This document shows, piece after piece, positions 8,520 to 17,962 of a stretch of DNA of 64,000 nt (positions are counted from its first letter, which is position 1; each line of letters starts with the position of its first letter). Source of the stretch: Streptomyces sp. I05A-00742 (GTDB lineage Bacteria; Actinomycetota; Actinomycetes; Streptomycetales; Streptomycetaceae); contig NZ_JABETO010000024.1 in NCBI RefSeq assembly GCF_013055795.1, positions 1-64,000 on the forward strand, read 5' to 3'. The translations under genes and the position numbers were made by a program. The notes below the pieces were generated by a model that was given only the letters and a program-made list of their open reading frames with translations, was not told where the DNA came from and did not search any database.

Positions 8520-8897
8520 CTAGTGAGGGCCCGCGACCGCACGCAGTCGGACATCCGCGCGACGCTCGGCGGCGGCGTCGGCGTCCGACTTCGCGCGCTC
8601 CCGAGCCCGCTCCGCGCGGGTGACGTCGATCTCGTCCGCCAGCTCGGCGATCTCCGCGAGCAGCGACAGCTTGTCGTCCGCGAAGGAGATGAACCCGCCG
8701 TGCACCGCGGCGACGACGGTGCCACCGCCGGCGGTCCTGATGGTCACCGGGCCGGACTCCAGCACACCGAGCAGCGGCTGGTGGCCGGGCATGACGCCGA
8801 TGTCACCCGATGTGGTACGCGCGATGACCAGAGTGGCCTCGCCGGACCAGACGCTTCGGTCCGCCGCGACCAGCTCGACGTGCAGCTCAGCAGCCAA
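8520..8897 (-). CDS. atpC: ATP synthase epsilon subunit
   Basis: The 125-residue epsilon subunit of the F1 central stalk couples gamma rotation to catalysis and can inhibit ATP hydrolysis. The beta-sandwich domain (AELHVELVAADRSVWSGEATLV, GVMPGHQPLLGVLESGPV, AVHGGFISFADDKLSLLAE) is followed by a short two-helix C-terminus rich in Arg and Ala. The TTG at 8897 is the preferred start. It follows CGAGGAG and gives the family's usual MAAELHV beginning; the ATG at 8918 would add seven unlikely residues. Last gene of the operon, 115 bp after atpD. Confidence 0.95.
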   Translation of the reverse strand: MAAELHVELVAADRSVWSGEATLVIARTTSGDIGVMPGHQPLLGVLESGPVTIRTAGGGTVVAAVHGGFISFADDKLSLLAEIAELADEIDVTRAERARERAKSDADAAAERRADVRLRAVAGPH

Positions 8898-9011
8898 CGT
8901 GGCTCCTCGGGTCTCCACCCGCCGGGCGCGGCGGGTGTTGGGTCAAAGAATAGGGGACGTACGGTCCGGGGGCGGGAGTGCCCCGCCCCCGGGCCGCGAG
9001 CATCGGGATGC

Positions 9012-10454
9012 TCAGGAGACGCCCAGCTCCTTGGCGTTCTTCTTGAGGTCCTCAAGACCACCGCACATGAAGAAGGCCTGCTCCGGGAAGTGGTCGAACT
9101 CACCGTCGCAGATCGCGTTGAACGCGGCGATGGACTCGTCCAGCGGAACGTCCGAACCGTCGACACCGGTGAACTGCTTCGCCGCGTGGGTGTTCTGCGA
9201 CAGGAAGCGCTCGACGCGACGGGCGCGGTGGACGACCAGCTTGTCCTCTTCGCCCAGCTCGTCGATACCGAGGATGTTGATGATGTCCTGGAGGTCCTTG
9301 TACTTCTGCAGGATCCCCTTGACGCGCGAGGCGCACTCGTAGTGGTCCTGCGCGATGTAGCGCGGGTCCAGGATCCGGGACGTGGAGTCCAGCGGGTCCA
9401 CGGCCGGGTAGATGCCCTTCTCGGAGATCGGACGGGAAAGCACCGTCGTCGCGTCGAGGTGGGCGAAGGTGGTGGCCGGGGCCGGGTCGGTCAGGTCGTC
9501 CGCGGGGACGTAGATCGCCTGCATGGAGGTGATCGAGTGACCGCGGGTCGAGGTGATGCGCTCCTGGAGGAGGCCCATCTCGTCGGCCAGGTTCGGCTGG
9601 TAGCCCACCGCGGAGGGCATACGGCCGAGCAGGGTCGAGACCTCGGAACCGGCCTGGGTGAAGCGGAAGATGTTGTCGATGAAGAACAGCACGTCCTGCT
9701 TCTGCACATCGCGGAAGTACTCCGCCATGGTCAGACCGGCCAGGGCGACGCGCAGACGGGTGCCCGGGGGCTCGTCCATCTGGCCGAAGACCAGCGCGGT
9801 CTTGTCCAGAACGCCCGACTCTTCCATTTCCGCGATGAGGTCGTTGCCCTCACGGGTGCGCTCACCGACACCGGCGAACACGGAAACACCGTCGTGCAGC
9901 TTGGCCACACGCATAATCATTTCCTGGATCAGCACGGTCTTGCCGACACCGGCACCACCGAACAGACCGATCTTGCCGCCCTTGACGTACGGGGTCAGCA
10001 GGTCGACGACCTTCAGACCGGTCTCGAACATCTCGGTCTTCGACTCGAGCTGGTCGAACGCCGGCGCCTTGCGGTGGATGGACCAGCGCTCGGTGACCTC
10101 GTTCTCGGCCTCGGGGTCGTTCAGGATCTTGCCCAGGGTGTTGAACACCCGGCCCTTGGTGACATCGCCGACGGGAACGGTGATGCCGTTGCCGGTGTCG
10201 GTCACCGCCGCCTGGCGGACCAGGCCGTCGGTGGGCTCCATGGAGATGGCGCGCACCAGGCCCTCGCCCAGGTGCTGCGCGACCTCGAGCGTCAGGATCT
10301 TCTTCTTGCCGGCCTCGGCCGGGTCGGAGACCTCGACGGTCAGGGCGTTGTAGATCTCCGGCATCGCGTCGACGGGGAACTCCACGTCGACGACCGGGCC
10401 GATGACCCGGGCGACGCGGCCCGTCGCGGCGGCCGTCTCAACAGTGGTGGTCAT
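9012..10454 (-). CDS. atpD: ATP synthase beta subunit
   Basis: The 480-residue catalytic beta subunit of F1 binds ATP at the alpha/beta interface on the cytoplasmic face of the membrane. Walker A is GGAGVGKT (residues 166-173). The catalytic Glu of GERTREGNDL, the Walker B region VLFFIDNIFRFTQAGSEVS and the DELSEED-like IDELGEEDK near the C-terminus are all present. Length is normal. Its ATG directly follows the atpG stop codon with no gap (TAAATG), so translation is probably coupled. Confidence 0.98.
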   Translation of the reverse strand: MTTTVETAAATGRVARVIGPVVDVEFPVDAMPEIYNALTVEVSDPAEAGKKKILTLEVAQHLGEGLVRAISMEPTDGLVRQAAVTDTGNGITVPVGDVTKGRVFNTLGKILNDPEAENEVTERWSIHRKAPAFDQLESKTEMFETGLKVVDLLTPYVKGGKIGLFGGAGVGKTVLIQEMIMRVAKLHDGVSVFAGVGERTREGNDLIAEMEESGVLDKTALVFGQMDEPPGTRLRVALAGLTMAEYFRDVQKQDVLFFIDNIFRFTQAGSEVSTLLGRMPSAVGYQPNLADEMGLLQERITSTRGHSITSMQAIYVPADDLTDPAPATTFAHLDATTVLSRPISEKGIYPAVDPLDSTSRILDPRYIAQDHYECASRVKGILQKYKDLQDIINILGIDELGEEDKLVVHRARRVERFLSQNTHAAKQFTGVDGSDVPLDESIAAFNAICDGEFDHFPEQAFFMCGGLEDLKKNAKELGVS

Positions 10455-11375
10455 TTATCGGTCACTCCCCGCGGTCGCGTCGGCCAGGGCGCTGGCGCCA
10501 CCGACGATCTCGCTGATTTCCTGGGTGATGTCGGCCTGTCGGGCCGCGTTGGCAAGCCGCGTGAACGACTTGATGAGCTCTTCGGCGTTGTCGGTCGCCG
10601 ACTTCATCGCCCGGCGCCGGGCCGCGTGCTCGGAGGCCGCGGCCTGCAGGAGGGCGTTGTAGACCCGGGACTCGACGTACCGCGGCAGCAGCGCGTCGAG
10701 CACGGCCTCGTCCGACGGCTCGAACTCGAACAGCGGAAGGATCCGGTCCTTCGCCGCCGCGTCCTCGGCGTCCGCCTTGTCGAGGGTCAGCGGCAGCAGC
10801 CGCTTGTCCACCGGCGTCTGCGTCATCATCGACACGAACTCCGTGGAGACGATGTACAGCTCGTCCACGCCGCCCTCGGCCGTGTCCTTGAGAACGGCCT
10901 CGATCAGCGGGTCGGCCACCTTCTTGGCGTCCGCGTACGTCGGGTTGTCCGTGAAGCCCGTCCACGACCCGGCGACCGGGCGCTCCCGGAAGGAGTAGTA
11001 GCCCACGCCCTTGCGGCCGACGATGTAGTGGACGATCTCCCGGCCCTCGCCGCGGAGCCGCTCGGTGAGCTGCTCCGCCGCCTTGATGGCGTTGGAGGAG
11101 TAGCCGCCCGCCAGACCGCGGTCGCTCGTGACGAGCAGGACCGCGGCCCGCGCCGGCTGCTCGACCTCGGTCGTCAGCGGGTGCCGGGTGTTGGAACCGG
11201 TGGCGACGGCGGTCACGGCCCGGGTGAGCTCACTGGCGTACGGAGTCGACGCGGCCACCCGGCGCTGTGCCTTGACGATGCGCGAGGCGGCGATCATCTC
11301 CATCGCCTTGGTGATCTTCTTGGTCGCGGAGACGGCTTTGATCCGCCTCTTGTAGACCCGGAGCTGGGCACCCAT
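10455..11375 (-). CDS. atpG: ATP synthase gamma subunit
   Basis: The 306-residue gamma subunit forms the rotating central shaft. The N-terminal coiled-coil helix (MGAQLRVYKRRIKAVSATKK, then ITKAMEMIAASRI) and the matching C-terminal helix (NAEELIKSFTRLANAARQADI) are clear. Between them lies a Rossmann-like domain with SDRGLAGGYSSN. A small insertion around residues 200-220 (LTLDKADAEDAAAKDR) is typical of actinobacterial gamma subunits. It lies 2 bp after atpA and abuts atpD. Confidence 0.97.
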   Translation of the reverse strand: MGAQLRVYKRRIKAVSATKKITKAMEMIAASRIVKAQRRVAASTPYASELTRAVTAVATGSNTRHPLTTEVEQPARAAVLLVTSDRGLAGGYSSNAIKAAEQLTERLRGEGREIVHYIVGRKGVGYYSFRERPVAGSWTGFTDNPTYADAKKVADPLIEAVLKDTAEGGVDELYIVSTEFVSMMTQTPVDKRLLPLTLDKADAEDAAAKDRILPLFEFEPSDEAVLDALLPRYVESRVYNALLQAAASEHAARRRAMKSATDNAEELIKSFTRLANAARQADITQEISEIVGGASALADATAGSDR

Positions 11376-11377
11376 GC

Positions 11378-12949
11378 TCAGCCCTCGCCCAGCAGCTTGC
11401 CGTCCGCGGTCTGGAACTGCTGCTTGAAGGACCCGACGGCGTCGCCGAGCGCCTGCAGCGTGTCGTCCGACATCTTGCCGCCCTCGACGATGCTGGTCAT
11501 CAGGCCCTTGTGCGCCTGGTGCAGGTAGTCCAGCAGCTCGCGCTCGAAGCGGCGGATGTCCTCGACCGGGACGTCGTCCATCTTGCCGGTGGTGCCGGCC
11601 CAGATGGAGACGACCTGGTCCTCGGTGGCGTACGGGGCGTACTGGGTCTGCTTCAGCAGCTCGACCATGCGCTTGCCGCGCTCCAGGGACGCCTTGGAGG
11701 CCGCGTCCAGGTCGGAACCGAAGGCGGCGAACGCCTCCAGCTCACGGAACTGGGCGAGGTCCACACGGAGGCGGCCGGACACCTGGCGCATGGCCTTGTG
11801 CTGGGCGGAGCCACCGACACGGGAGACCGAGATACCGACGTTCAGGGCCGGGCGCTGGCCGGCGTTGAACAGGTCGGACTCCAGGAAGCACTGGCCGTCG
11901 GTGATGGAGATGACGTTGGTCGGGATGAACGCCGACACGTCGTTCGCCTTGGTCTCGACGATCGGCAGACCGGTCATCGAGCCGGCGCCCATGTCGTCGG
12001 AGAGCTTGGCGCAGCGCTCCAGCAGACGCGAGTGCAGGTAGAAGACGTCACCCGGGTAGGCCTCGCGGCCCGGCGGGCGGCGCAGCAGCAGGGAGACGGC
12101 ACGGTAGGCGTCGGCCTGCTTCGACAGGTCGTCGAAGACGATCAGGACGTGCTTGCCCTGGTACATCCAGTGCTGGCCGATGGCGGAGCCGGTGTACGGC
12201 GCGAGGTACTTGAAGCCGGCCGGGTCGGACGCCGGGGCGGCGACGATCGTCGTGTACTCCAGGGCGCCGGCCTCCTCCAGCGCGCCGCGGACGGACGCGA
12301 TGGTGGAGCCCTTCTGGCCGATGGCGACGTAGATGCAGCGGACCTGCTTCTTGGGGTCGCCGGTGCGCCAGTTGGCACGCTGGTTGATGATCGTGTCGAT
12401 CGCCAGGGCGGTCTTGCCGGTCTGGCGGTCACCGATGATCAGCTGACGCTGACCGCGGCCGATCGGGGTCATGGCGTCGACGGCCTTGTAGCCCGTCTCC
12501 ATCGGCTCGTGGACCGACTTACGGACCATGACGCCGGGGGCCTGCAGTTCGAGGGCGCGGCGGCCCTCGGTCTCGATCTCGCCGAGGCCGTCGATCGGGT
12601 TGCCCAGCGGGTCGACGACGCGGCCGAGGTACTTCTCGCCCACTCCAACGGAGAGCACCTCACCGGTGCGCTGCACCGGCTGGCCCTCCTCGATGCCGCT
12701 GAACTCGCCGAGGACGATCGCACCGATCTCGCGCTCCTCAAGGTTGAGGGCGAGGCCGAGGGTGCCGTCCTCGAACTTCAGCAGCTCGTTCGCCATGGCC
12801 GAGGGAAGACCCTCGACCTTCGCGATGCCGTCGCCGGCAAGGCTGACCGTACCGACCTCCTCGCGCGAGGCCGCGTCCGGCTTGTACGCCTGGACAAAGT
12901 TCTCCAGCGCGTCCCGGATCTCCTCCGGCCGGATCGTGAGCTCCGCCAT
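11378..12949 (-). CDS. atpA: ATP synthase alpha subunit
   Basis: The 523-residue non-catalytic alpha subunit of F1. It has a beta-barrel N-terminus, a nucleotide fold with Walker A GDRQTGKT (173-180), IVFDDLSKQADAYR, and the arginine finger region ISVSRVGGSAQHKAMRQVSGRLR. The ATG at 12949 with AGGGAAC upstream was chosen; an in-frame extension to 13045 reads through the spacer after atpH and is not alpha-like. Confidence 0.98.
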   Translation of the reverse strand: MAELTIRPEEIRDALENFVQAYKPDAASREEVGTVSLAGDGIAKVEGLPSAMANELLKFEDGTLGLALNLEEREIGAIVLGEFSGIEEGQPVQRTGEVLSVGVGEKYLGRVVDPLGNPIDGLGEIETEGRRALELQAPGVMVRKSVHEPMETGYKAVDAMTPIGRGQRQLIIGDRQTGKTALAIDTIINQRANWRTGDPKKQVRCIYVAIGQKGSTIASVRGALEEAGALEYTTIVAAPASDPAGFKYLAPYTGSAIGQHWMYQGKHVLIVFDDLSKQADAYRAVSLLLRRPPGREAYPGDVFYLHSRLLERCAKLSDDMGAGSMTGLPIVETKANDVSAFIPTNVISITDGQCFLESDLFNAGQRPALNVGISVSRVGGSAQHKAMRQVSGRLRVDLAQFRELEAFAAFGSDLDAASKASLERGKRMVELLKQTQYAPYATEDQVVSIWAGTTGKMDDVPVEDIRRFERELLDYLHQAHKGLMTSIVEGGKMSDDTLQALGDAVGSFKQQFQTADGKLLGEG

Positions 12950-13065
12950 CTGGGTTCCCTGCTCTCCTTGTTGGGCCCGAAGTATTTCTCTCCCGCGGGG
13001 ATTCCCCCGTGGGACACCGTCGGCCCAACCCGGGCCGTCAGTCATGCTCTTGAGTTGGTGGCCGC

Positions 13066-13881
13066 TCAGCCGGCCAGCTGCCGGCTCGCCTCGGCCAGCC
13101 GGTCCGCGATGGTCCCGCTGATGACCTCGTCGCCGATGCGCACCTGGATGCCACCGAGGACCTCCGGGTCGACGTCCAGGTTGAGGTGGACGCCCTTCCC
13201 GTACAGCCTGGCCAGCGCATCGCCGAGACGCTGCTTCTGCCGGTCGTTGAGCGGCACCGCGGAGGTGACCTCCGCGACGACGCGGTTCCGGCGGTCCGCG
13301 GCCAGCTTGGAGAGGGCGGTGAGCCCTGCCTCCAGGCTACGGCCTCGCGGCGCGGTGACGAGGCGGACGACCAGCCGCTCGGTGACCGGGTTGGCCCGGC
13401 CGCCCAGCAGACGGCGCAGCAGCTCGGCCTTGGCGGACCGCTCGGCGACCTTGTCGGTCAGCGCGGAGCGCAGACCGGGGTTCGAGTCGACGATCCGGCC
13501 GAAGCGGAACAGCTCGTCCTCGACGTCGTCCAGCTGGCCGGCCCGCTGGGCGGCTGCCAGGTCGGCCGTCGCGGCCAGCTCCTCCAGTGCGTCCACCAGG
13601 TCGCGCGAGGACGACCAGCGCGAGCGGACCATGCCGCTCACCAGGTCGGCGCTGTCGGCACCGACCTGTCCGCCGAGCAGACGCCCGGCCAGCTCGGCCT
13701 TGGCCTGGCCGCCCTGCGCCGGGTCGGTGAGGACCCGGCGCAGCGAGACCTCGCGGTCGAACAGCGCGGTGACGGAGGCAAGGTCCCCGGCCAGCTTCGC
13801 GGCGTCGACCGAGGCGCTGTCCGCCAGCGCGTTGAGGTTCTCGCGTGCCGAGGCAAGGGCCTCGCGGCTCGCTCCGTTCAT
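13066..13881 (-). CDS. atpH: ATP synthase delta subunit
   Basis: The 271-residue delta (OSCP) subunit joins the peripheral stalk to the top of F1. It is mostly helical with the usual C-terminal signature region (VVAEVTSAVPLNDRQKQRLGDALARLYGKGVHLNLDVDPEVLGGIQVRIGDEV, positions about 202-255). It is longer than the roughly 180-residue proteobacterial protein, as in other actinomycetes, through an N-terminal helical extension. The ATG overlaps the atpF stop (4 bp), giving translational coupling. Confidence 0.96.
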   Translation of the reverse strand: MNGASREALASARENLNALADSASVDAAKLAGDLASVTALFDREVSLRRVLTDPAQGGQAKAELAGRLLGGQVGADSADLVSGMVRSRWSSSRDLVDALEELAATADLAAAQRAGQLDDVEDELFRFGRIVDSNPGLRSALTDKVAERSAKAELLRRLLGGRANPVTERLVVRLVTAPRGRSLEAGLTALSKLAADRRNRVVAEVTSAVPLNDRQKQRLGDALARLYGKGVHLNLDVDPEVLGGIQVRIGDEVISGTIADRLAEASRQLAG

Positions 13882-14441
13882 CGCGTGACCTCAGCCTTCG
13901 TCGTGTCGGCCGGCTTGGCCTCGAGCGCGTCGAGGAACCGGTCGATGGTGCGCTCCTGTCGGGCGGAGTCCTTCACGGACTCGCCGACGATCCGGTCGGC
14001 CAGGTCGATGGCCAGCTTGCCCACGTCCTGACGGAGCGAGGCCGCGGCGGCCTGGCGGTCCGCCTCGACCTGGGCGTGACCGGCAGCGATGATCTCCTCA
14101 CGCTGCCGCTGGCCCTCGACCCGCATCTCGGCGACCATCGCGGCGCCCTGCTCCTGCGCGTCCTGGCGCAGCTGTGCGGCCTCGTTGCGGGCCTCGGCGA
14201 GCTGCGCGCGGTAATCGTCGAGAACCTGCTGCGCCTCGTCCTGGGCGGCCTTGGCCTTCTCCAGACCGCCCTCGATGGCCACCCGGCGCTCGTCCAGGAC
14301 CTTGTTCAGGTTCGGGAGGAGCTTCTTGCCCAGGAAGAAGAGGACGATGAGGAAGGCGAGCAGGCCGATGACAAGCTCCGGCATCGGCGGGAGGAACGCG
14401 GGTTCCGTCTCCTCCGACGCCAGCGGTACCAGGGCGATCAC
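13878..14441 (-). CDS. atpF: ATP synthase b subunit
   Basis: The 187-residue Fo stator subunit. One membrane helix (about residues 21-38, ELVIGLLAFLIVLFFLGKK) is followed by a long charged coiled coil that reaches up to delta. The GTG start at 14441 has GAAAGG upstream; ATG codons further in would cut away the short periplasmic N-terminus. It overlaps atpH by 4 bp and follows atpE after 40 bp. Confidence 0.96.
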   Translation of the reverse strand: MIALVPLASEETEPAFLPPMPELVIGLLAFLIVLFFLGKKLLPNLNKVLDERRVAIEGGLEKAKAAQDEAQQVLDDYRAQLAEARNEAAQLRQDAQEQGAAMVAEMRVEGQRQREEIIAAGHAQVEADRQAAAASLRQDVGKLAIDLADRIVGESVKDSARQERTIDRFLDALEAKPADTTKAEVTR

Positions 14442-14481
14442 ATCAGTGCCTTTCGTCGCGTAATGAGTGGCCGTCTACGGA

Positions 14482-14739
14482 TCAGCTGTAGACGAAGCCC
14501 ATGACGAGGCCGATGAGGGCGAGCGCCTCACAGAGGACGAAGCCGAGGATCTGGTTGGCGCGGATCAGGCCGGCCGCCTCGGGCTGACGGGCGAGGGCCT
14601 GGGTGCCGTTACCGAAGATGATGCCGACGCCGACGCCGGGGCCGATGGCGGCCAGGCCGTAGCCGACCGACGCGACGTTGCCGACGAGGTTCTCCTTGGC
14701 ACCGGCGGCGAGGTTGACCATTTCGAGAGCAGCGGACAT
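14482..14739 (-). CDS. atpE: ATP synthase c subunit
   Basis: The 85-residue proteolipid makes the Fo rotor ring. It is a hairpin of two membrane helices joined by the polar loop ARQPEA. The first helix carries the glycine-rich AAIGPGVGVGIIFGNG. The proton-carrying carboxylate is Glu71 in LCEALALIG, as in other actinobacteria, and there is no sodium-type ligand set. The high start-site quality (GAAGTAAC context before ATG) fits the need for many copies. Confidence 0.97.
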   Translation of the reverse strand: MSAALEMVNLAAGAKENLVGNVASVGYGLAAIGPGVGVGIIFGNGTQALARQPEAAGLIRANQILGFVLCEALALIGLVMGFVYS

Positions 14740-14815
14740 GCCGTTACTTCCTTCTCTTTCACGGACCGGTGGGGGTTGGCCACCGGACGTCTGGGGGTCT
14801 GTGGGGAGGGTCTGC

Positions 14816-15625
14816 TCAGTGGTGCTTTGCGAGAGCGCCCTGAATGTAGGAGCAGGCCAGGAGCACGAAGACGTACGCCTGAAGGGCCTGGATAAACATC
14901 TCGAAGACGGTCAGCAGGATGACCATCACGAAGGAGACACCGGCGTAGGCGATGCCGATCCCGTTCAGCAGGTACCAGCTGGCGATCGTGAAGATCAGCA
15001 GCAGCACGTGGCCCGCGAACATGTTGGCGAAGAGCCGCACGGCGTGGGTGAAGGGCCGGATCAGCAGGTTGGAGAACAGCTCCAGAACCATGACCAGCGG
15101 AAGAACCCAGCCGAGTTCCTTGTTGTAGCCGCTGATGTTCTTGATGCCGCCGATGAAGCCGTGCCGCTTGAACGTCAGGGGCACCCAGATCAGGTAGACC
15201 AGCAGGGCCAGACCCGCCGGGTAGGCGATGATCGACGTCACCGGGAACTGGGCGACCGGGATGATCGACCAGAGGTTCATCATCCAGATGAAGAAGAACA
15301 GCGAGACCATGAGGGGGACGTACTTCTCGCCCTCCTTCTTCCCCAGGGCCTCGTAGACGATCCCCTTGCGGATGAAGTCGTAGCCCGCTTCACCGACCAT
15401 CTGGAGCTTGCCGGGGACCAGCTTGGCCCGGCCGAAAGCGGCCCAGAGGAACACGATCGTGATGACCGAGCCCAGGACGGCCAGGAGCATCGGCTTGTTG
15501 ACCTCGATACCGCCGACGGTGAACAGCGGCTCGAACACAAAGGAGTGGAGCCCTGGCGTCGGGAAGCCGCACCCGTCGAAGATGTGGCAATCGGTCTCGA
15601 AGGCGAGCATTTGGTCAGCACTCAC
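14816..15625 (-). CDS. atpB: ATP synthase a subunit
   Basis: The 269-residue Fo subunit forms the proton half-channels next to the c ring. Hydrophobic helices run through most of the length. The essential Arg lies in HAVRLFANMFAGHVLLL and the last helix reads FIQALQAYVFVLLACSYIQGAL. The GTG at 15625 is preferred: AAGGAG lies 6 bases upstream and the product then begins (M)SADQMLAFETDCHIFDGCGF. A longer frame from 15691 adds unlikely residues. Confidence 0.96.
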   Translation of the reverse strand: MSADQMLAFETDCHIFDGCGFPTPGLHSFVFEPLFTVGGIEVNKPMLLAVLGSVITIVFLWAAFGRAKLVPGKLQMVGEAGYDFIRKGIVYEALGKKEGEKYVPLMVSLFFFIWMMNLWSIIPVAQFPVTSIIAYPAGLALLVYLIWVPLTFKRHGFIGGIKNISGYNKELGWVLPLVMVLELFSNLLIRPFTHAVRLFANMFAGHVLLLIFTIASWYLLNGIGIAYAGVSFVMVILLTVFEMFIQALQAYVFVLLACSYIQGALAKHH

Positions 15626-15889
15626 CGCGAGCTCCTTCAGCGTGGCGCATAGGTACGGCAACCTCGTTGTGTCGGCGCGGCAAGCAGCCACGGAACGGCA
15701 CTGGACTGGTCTTACGGTTAGGGGTGCGGCAGGTCGGCCGGTGGCCGGGAGCCATCGCGGGCATCAGCTGCGCGGACCGCCGATTCGCTCCCGCCGGAAG
15801 CGGGGACCCGGCTGTCTGCGTCCGCTGCACCTCAGATGGCACCGGACGATAGCAGGTGAGCACCTGGGCGTTTATCCCGGCCCTACCTG

Positions 15890-16330
15890 TCATGACGGAG
15901 ACTCCGCCGGCGCGGGCTTCTTCGCGTCGGCGGCGGCCTCCGGATCGACGTAGAGGATCTTCATCTTCATGTGGGCACGCAGCTGTGCGGCGACCCACAC
16001 CAGGGTCCCGGCGAGCACGGAGAAGGCGAAGGCCCGCGGGTTGAAGAGCGTCGTGTCCTTCAGGACGCCGAGGAGGACGGCGATCACCAGGAACTGCACG
16101 GCGTAGAGCGCGAGGCCCATCATCTGGAAGACCTGCGGCCATTGGCGCGCGGTCCGCTGGAGCATGTAGAGGCCCAGGGACATGTTCGCCAACGCCAGGA
16201 GGATCCCCGCAGCGGCCCCGATGCCACCCTTCCCGCCCGCCACCGCGAAACCGATGGCGACGGCGACAGCCCCCGCGACAAGGGTCGGGACGGCGCACTG
16301 AAGTAGCGTTCGGGCGTCGTTGGCCTGCAT
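15890..16330 (-). CDS. atpI: AtpI-like ATP synthase accessory membrane protein
   Basis: A 146-residue protein with four predicted membrane helices (about residues 10-30, 33-52, 67-88 and 93-115) and a charged cytosolic tail ending in a Lys/Ala/Pro-rich stretch. Position as first gene of the operon and size match AtpI, which helps assemble the c ring or import Mg2+ in other bacteria. The ATG at 16330 with GGAGAG upstream was chosen; residues of the longer frame are Pro/Arg-rich promoter DNA. A 264-bp gap separates it from atpB, wider than the other gaps in the operon, so an extra promoter there is possible. Confidence 0.88.
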   Translation of the reverse strand: MQANDARTLLQCAVPTLVAGAVAVAIGFAVAGGKGGIGAAAGILLALANMSLGLYMLQRTARQWPQVFQMMGLALYAVQFLVIAVLLGVLKDTTLFNPRAFAFSVLAGTLVWVAAQLRAHMKMKILYVDPEAAADAKKPAPAESPS

Positions 16331-16500
16331 GAAGGGTCTCTCCGGCGGATTCGGAAGCAACGATTCGTCGGGGACGAGCGTATCCCGGTGGTGGGCGCGA
16401 CCTCGCGACGAAGGAACCGCCGGGGGGCGCTCCACTACGGTCCTTCGGCTCTGCCACGGGTTTCGTGAACGGTATCACAAACTATTTGATGAGGTCTTTA

Positions 16501-16530
16501 CCTATATCGTGTGCCGCCTGTCACACACAA
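16501..16530 (-). promoter_or_regulatory. Candidate promoter of the atp operon
   Basis: On the minus strand, TTGTGT (16530-16525) and TATAGG (16506-16501) are 18 bp apart in an unusually AT-rich patch, about 170 bp before atpI. Only sequence resemblance supports it. Confidence 0.3.
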
Positions 16531-16537
16531 GAGTCAA

Positions 16538-16565
16538 GCCGCCCGTCATTGTGCTGACGAGCGGC
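16538..16565 (-). terminator. Hairpin downstream of the WecA-like gene
   Basis: GCCGCCCGTCA (16538-16548) pairs with TGACGAGCGGC (16555-16565) with one mismatch and a 6-base loop. It sits about 45 bp after the stop codon of the transferase gene and just ahead of the candidate atp promoter. Confidence 0.55.
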
Positions 16566-16609
16566 CTGTTCTCTGATAGAAGCCCGCGGTCTGCCTGTCG
16601 GCAGGTGGG

Positions 16610-17962
16610 CTAACGGTGGGTGCTGATGTTGCGGGCGTGACTGAACCGTGAGCGGTCGCCGACGGCCGTGGCACCGTGCAGCCCCGCCGGCACCGGCTCC
16701 TGCTCCTTCTCGTCGACGGCCGGTGTCTCTTCCGGCGCCTCCGTCGCCACAAGCCCCTCGGGACCCTCCTCCGCCCCATGAGCGGACGCCCCGGCCCGGC
16801 GTTGCCGGTAGCGGGGCGGCACCAGGCGCTCGGCCCAGCGCGGGGCCCGCGGCCGGAAGCGCGGCATCAGCAGCAGCACCAGGCCGACGGCGCTGAGCGC
16901 GACGATCAGCAGCAGCACCATGACCGCCGAGTTCACCGAGTACGCCACCGTGCCGAAGGCGATGAGCGCCGACCAGAAGTACATGATCAGCACGGCCCGG
17001 CTGTGCGAGTGGCCGATCTCCAGCAGCCGGTGGTGCAGGTGGCCGCGGTCGGCCGCGAACGGCGACTGACCGTTCCACGTCCGGCGCACGATCGCCAGCA
17101 GCAGGTCCGCGGCCGGGACGGCGATGATCGTCAGCGGCAGCAGCAGCGGGATGTAGACCGGCACCGTGGCCTGGACGGTCGCCTTCTCCGAGCCGGTGAA
17201 GGTGCCCAGCAGGTCGGGGTCGACCTGACCGGTGATGGAGATCGCCCCGGCGGCCAGCACCAGCCCGATGAGCATCGAGCCCGAATCGCCCATGAAGATC
17301 CGGGCAGGATGCATATTGTGCGGCAGGAAGCCCAGGCACATACCGATCAGGATCGCCGCGAACAGCGTCGCCGGGGCGGCCGCCTCCACGTTGTGCCCGT
17401 ACCAGAGCCGGTACGCGTAGAGGAAGAACGCCGCCGCGGCCAGGCACACCATGCCCGAGGCGAGGCCGTCCAGGCCGTCCACGAAGTTCACCGCGTTGAT
17501 GGTGATGACGACCAGCGCGACGGTCAGCAGGGTGCCCTGCATGGGGGTCAGGACCACCGTACCGACGCCCGGTACCGGCAGCCAGAGGATCGTCAGACCC
17601 TGGAGCACCATCACACCGGCGGCGATCATCTGTCCGCCGAGCTTCACCAGGGCGTCCACGCCCCACTTGTCGTCCAGCACCCCGAGCAGCCAGATCAGCC
17701 CGGCGCCCGAGAGCAGCGCCCGCGGCTCGTTCGAGGTCTCGAAGACCTGCTTGAGGCTCGACAGATGGGAGGCCACCAGCAGCCCCGCGCAGAGACCGCC
17801 GAACATGGCGATCCCGCCGAGCCGCGGCGTCGGTTCGCGGTGCACGTCACGCGCCCGGATCTCGGGCATCGCGCCCGCCGCGATGGCGAACTTCCGCACC
17901 GGGCCCGTGAGCAGATAGGTGACCGCCACGGTGACGCACAGCGTCAGCAGGTATTCACGCAC
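16610..17962 (-). CDS. Polyprenyl-phosphate GlcNAc-1-phosphate transferase (WecA/MraY family)
   Basis: The 450-residue polytopic enzyme moves a sugar-1-phosphate from a UDP-sugar to a C50/C55 polyprenyl phosphate, starting cell-wall glycopolymer synthesis. About eleven membrane segments are visible. The paired Asp of LGVLDDKWGVD, NAVNFVDGLDGLASGM, GDSGSMLIG and the His-rich cytosolic loop DRGHLHHRLLEIGHSH are typical of the family. The C-terminal 80 residues are an extra charged tail rich in Arg, Glu and Pro. Start is GTG 17962. Position between atpI and the SHMT gene is the usual Streptomyces arrangement. The exact sugar is not readable from sequence. Confidence 0.92.
   Translation of the reverse strand: MREYLLTLCVTVAVTYLLTGPVRKFAIAAGAMPEIRARDVHREPTPRLGGIAMFGGLCAGLLVASHLSSLKQVFETSNEPRALLSGAGLIWLLGVLDDKWGVDALVKLGGQMIAAGVMVLQGLTILWLPVPGVGTVVLTPMQGTLLTVALVVITINAVNFVDGLDGLASGMVCLAAAAFFLYAYRLWYGHNVEAAAPATLFAAILIGMCLGFLPHNMHPARIFMGDSGSMLIGLVLAAGAISITGQVDPDLLGTFTGSEKATVQATVPVYIPLLLPLTIIAVPAADLLLAIVRRTWNGQSPFAADRGHLHHRLLEIGHSHSRAVLIMYFWSALIAFGTVAYSVNSAVMVLLLIVALSAVGLVLLLMPRFRPRAPRWAERLVPPRYRQRRAGASAHGAEEGPEGLVATEAPEETPAVDEKEQEPVPAGLHGATAVGDRSRFSHARNISTHR

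Noticed and set aside
8523..11528. A 1001-residue open frame on the plus strand, opposite atpC, atpD and atpG
   Set aside because: It is a GC-bias shadow of the atp genes on the other strand. It has no family motif and covers several confirmed genes.
11510..13888. A 792-residue plus-strand frame opposite atpA and atpH
   Set aside because: It lies opposite conserved ATP synthase genes and has no recognisable domain.
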